From: Candidatus Saccharimonadota bacterium
GTDB lineage: Bacteria; Patescibacteriota; Saccharimonadia; Saccharimonadales; Saccharimonadaceae
NCBI GenBank assembly: GCA_905365145.1
Contig: CAJPIO010000002.1
Span: 127,588 to 191,587, forward strand
Direction of reading: 5' to 3'
Length of the DNA: 64,000 nucleotides
The notes under the pieces are model-generated. The model had not been told where the DNA came from, did not search any database, and saw only the letters and a program-made list of their open reading frames with translations. Position numbers and translations under genes: made by a program. Positions 62,289 through 64,000 of this stretch are shown here, one piece after another (the stretch's first letter is position 1; the number at the start of each line of letters is the position of its first letter).

Positions 62289-63752
62289 ATGCTACCTTAT
62301 CAAACTGGTTTTTTTGACTATTCCTTGCCTGAAGACTTGCATACCGAATATAAAATATGCAACGAAGGTAAAATACCTAATGACCTATGGAAAACTATAT
62401 CAGCTTTCGCTAATGCCGATGGCGGAAAAGTGTCTCTAGGTGTTACGCCAGACAATAAACCTATCGGATTAACTACAGAACAGTTAGATAGAGTTCAACG
62501 CGATTTATTATCATTGTGTCAAAATTCCTTCAATTACCCGATTGTACCCGAGATTCAACTGGTCGGAGATGTTGTTACAGCATACATCTCGCCCGCTCCA
62601 TCCCAGGTACGCCCGATTTACTCAAAGTCTAGAGGCGCCTCTAAAGGAGCTTATATAAGGATAGGTTCTTCAAATGTCGAGATAACCGACGAAATACGCA
62701 ACCAGTTCGCCATGGCCGCACGAGGCGGAGCAGAATTAATCGAATTTTCCGGATTACACTACGAAAACTGCTTTGATATGGTAGTCGTCAATGAATATCT
62801 GTCAGCTATAAGCCAGTCTCGCGGCAATATATATCAAGATTTATCAACCACTGATATCTTGATAAAACTACGCGCTATCAATCATTCAGGCAATCCCACT
62901 CTTTTTGGTTTACTAGCATTTAGCAAAAATAACATCCTACAAGAAAACACAGCTCCAACTGTCAATATAGCAATCACTCAATATGCAACAGACAGCAAAG
63001 TAAATATATCTGATCCAAATGAAACTTTTATTGATGATAGAGAATTCAATGGGAATGTGATAAGTCAATTTAAATCAGCCGCAAATCATCTTCGTTCCAA
63101 ACTGCCGATACGTGGATTAATCGACCCTCAAGGTCTTCGGCAAGAATATTTATCTATACCAGAAATCGCTATCCGAGAAGCTTTAGCAAACGCAATAGCT
63201 CATCGCGACTACAGTACATACTCTTCTCGTATTCAAATTGACATATACGCCGACAGGATAGAAATCATAAATCCCGGCCGAAGTTTAGTGCCAATTGAAA
63301 GAATTGACGAAACGCCATCAGTATCGCGTAATCCTACACTCATGAGTTTTCTTAAAGATTTTCATATAACAGAACAACGAGCTCGCGGTATTAAAACTAT
63401 TCGAGACTCTCTGAATAGCGCTGGACTAAAGGAGCCTTTATTTGAAAATCTACCATCCTCTTTTAGAATAACTATTTACAACTCAACATTTATGGACAGT
63501 GAAGATCACCTGTGGTTACAACAATTTAAAAAGCATAACCTGAACGAAAGACAATTAACTGCTTTAACTTATCTGAAAAATAGTCACAACAGTATAACAA
63601 ACCACACATATAGAGAAATTAACAATATGAATAGCGTTGGAGACGATCGGCGCGCTCGTCATGAGCTAGAGCGATTAGTAAAATTCGGCTTGATTTTTCC
63701 TCAAGGAGAAACTAGACACCGTAGATACAATTTAAATACTAACAATCTATAA
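62289..63752 (+). CDS. AlbA_2 plus HATPase_c_4 putative transcriptional regulator
   Basis: The 487-aa protein has an N-terminal AlbA_2 domain (about 10-130, with EYKICNEG and SAFANADGGKVSLGV). A HATPase-like ATP-binding domain lies at about 285-395 (REALANAIAHRDY and IEIINPGRS), and a C-terminal winged helix is near 430-480. It is distinct from the shorter AlbA_2 protein of the restriction operon. It is likely DNA-binding and ATP-responsive. Phased 11-bp repeats follow immediately downstream. Confidence 0.85.
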   Translation: MLPYQTGFFDYSLPEDLHTEYKICNEGKIPNDLWKTISAFANADGGKVSLGVTPDNKPIGLTTEQLDRVQRDLLSLCQNSFNYPIVPEIQLVGDVVTAYISPAPSQVRPIYSKSRGASKGAYIRIGSSNVEITDEIRNQFAMAARGGAELIEFSGLHYENCFDMVVVNEYLSAISQSRGNIYQDLSTTDILIKLRAINHSGNPTLFGLLAFSKNNILQENTAPTVNIAITQYATDSKVNISDPNETFIDDREFNGNVISQFKSAANHLRSKLPIRGLIDPQGLRQEYLSIPEIAIREALANAIAHRDYSTYSSRIQIDIYADRIEIINPGRSLVPIERIDETPSVSRNPTLMSFLKDFHITEQRARGIKTIRDSLNSAGLKEPLFENLPSSFRITIYNSTFMDSEDHLWLQQFKKHNLNERQLTALTYLKNSHNSITNHTYREINNMNSVGDDRRARHELERLVKFGLIFPQGETRHRRYNLNTNNL

Positions 63753-63763
63753 CTATGTACTGC

Positions 63764-63851
63764 TATCGACATTCTATCGACATTCTCCAAAAAGTAGTTA
63801 CCTCTGTTAAATCCGCTCTATCGACATTCTATCGACATTCTATCGACATTT
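63764..63851 (+). repeat. 11-bp repeats TATCGACATTC in 11-bp phase
   Basis: Two tandem copies stand at 63764-63785 and three at 63819-63851 (the last base of the final copy differs). The gap of 33 bp is exactly three repeat lengths. All copies thus lie on one helical face. They fill the space between the regulator and sucC; nothing else is seen in 63753-63936 apart from an A+T-rich stretch. Confidence 0.8.
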
Positions 63852-63936
63852 TCGATGTGAAAAAATCAACAACTATCCTTACTGTCATCTCATATCATAT
63901 TTTTTTAAAGAGCATATTACACGAGAAGGGCTTGCT

Positions 63937-64000
63937 ATGCGCCTGCTAGAATATGAAGCCAAAAACCTACTGTCAGCGTGTGAAGTGCCGATACCGCGCG
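63937..64000 (+). CDS. sucC: Succinyl-CoA ligase beta subunit, 5' end (cut by window edge)
   Basis: The first 21 codons read MRLLEYEAKNLL...VPIPR. They match the conserved N-terminus of ATP-grasp succinyl-CoA ligase beta subunits (M-x-LxEYxAKxLL ... VPxPxG). GAGAAGGG precedes the ATG by about six bases. Only the start is visible; another ATP-grasp acyl-CoA ligase is possible. Confidence 0.65.
   Translation, partial: MRLLEYEAKNLLSACEVPIPR

Noticed and set aside
63764..63851. Possible CRISPR array
   Set aside because: Units are 11 bp without spacers of regular length, and no cas gene other than an isolated Cas2-fold protein occurs in the window.
63755..63949. 64-codon frame after the AlbA_2/HATPase gene
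   Set aside because: Its peptide mostly reflects the 11-bp repeats, and it overlaps the sucC start. No ribosome-binding site is seen.

Overview
The window looks like a chromosomal segment of a Candidatus Saccharibacteria (TM7/CPR) organism. This is inferred from gene content and not tested by phylogeny. Supporting points are the standard genetic code with TGA used as stop (which argues against SR1/Gracilibacteria), a single-membrane surface toolkit (sortase, sortable surface protein, ChW-repeat protein, CHAP and NodB cell-wall enzymes), an anaerobic ribonucleotide reductase, very compact gene packing, and many promoters whose -10 box lies only 6-7 bp before the start codon (leaderless genes).

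Layout. 1-600: tail of a DDE transposase, then a short hairpin-dense segment with a 72-aa membrane protein. 0.6-6.8 kb: ABC-2 drug-type exporter, NUDIX hydrolase, CHAP peptidase, CorA transporter, polysaccharide deacetylase and a DUF167 protein. 6.9-19.9 kb: a defence/accessory island on the minus strand. It holds a type I restriction-modification system (hsdM, truncated rhuM, KAP NTPase, hsdS and an AlbA_2 protein in one coupled operon, with hsdR further downstream), a Panacea-type toxin-antitoxin candidate, an orphan ParA and RadC. On the opposite strand it also carries a structured leader RNA followed by a DUF2188 gene and a Cas2-fold gene. 19.9-28.7 kb: a secreted cutinase/VWA/PKD protein, a small anchored protein, and an nrdD-nrdG-flavoreductase-disordered protein operon behind two NrdR boxes. 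28.8-34.1 kb: sortase and its likely substrate, tRNA-Asn, a beta-lactamase-like cell-wall enzyme and a LexA-type DNA-binding protein.

34.1-62.2 kb is a surface polysaccharide locus. It contains an O-antigen-ligase-like protein, an initiating phosphoglycosyltransferase, several glycosyltransferases, galE, a complete dTDP-L-rhamnose pathway (rmlA, B, C and two rmlD), a Wzx flippase, a Wzm/Wzt ABC exporter, two chimeric DUF2142 membrane proteins and a ChW-repeat surface protein. Together these should make, export and display a rhamnose-containing cell-surface glycan. 62.3-64.0 kb: an AlbA_2/HATPase regulator followed by 11-bp repeats, and the start of sucC.

The most promising unexplained items are the structured RNA with a sequestered ribosome-binding site before the DUF2188/Cas2-like pair, the leaderless promoter grammar, the frameshifted hsdM start, the two membrane genes sharing an identical 361-bp 3' block, and the hairpin chain near the left edge.
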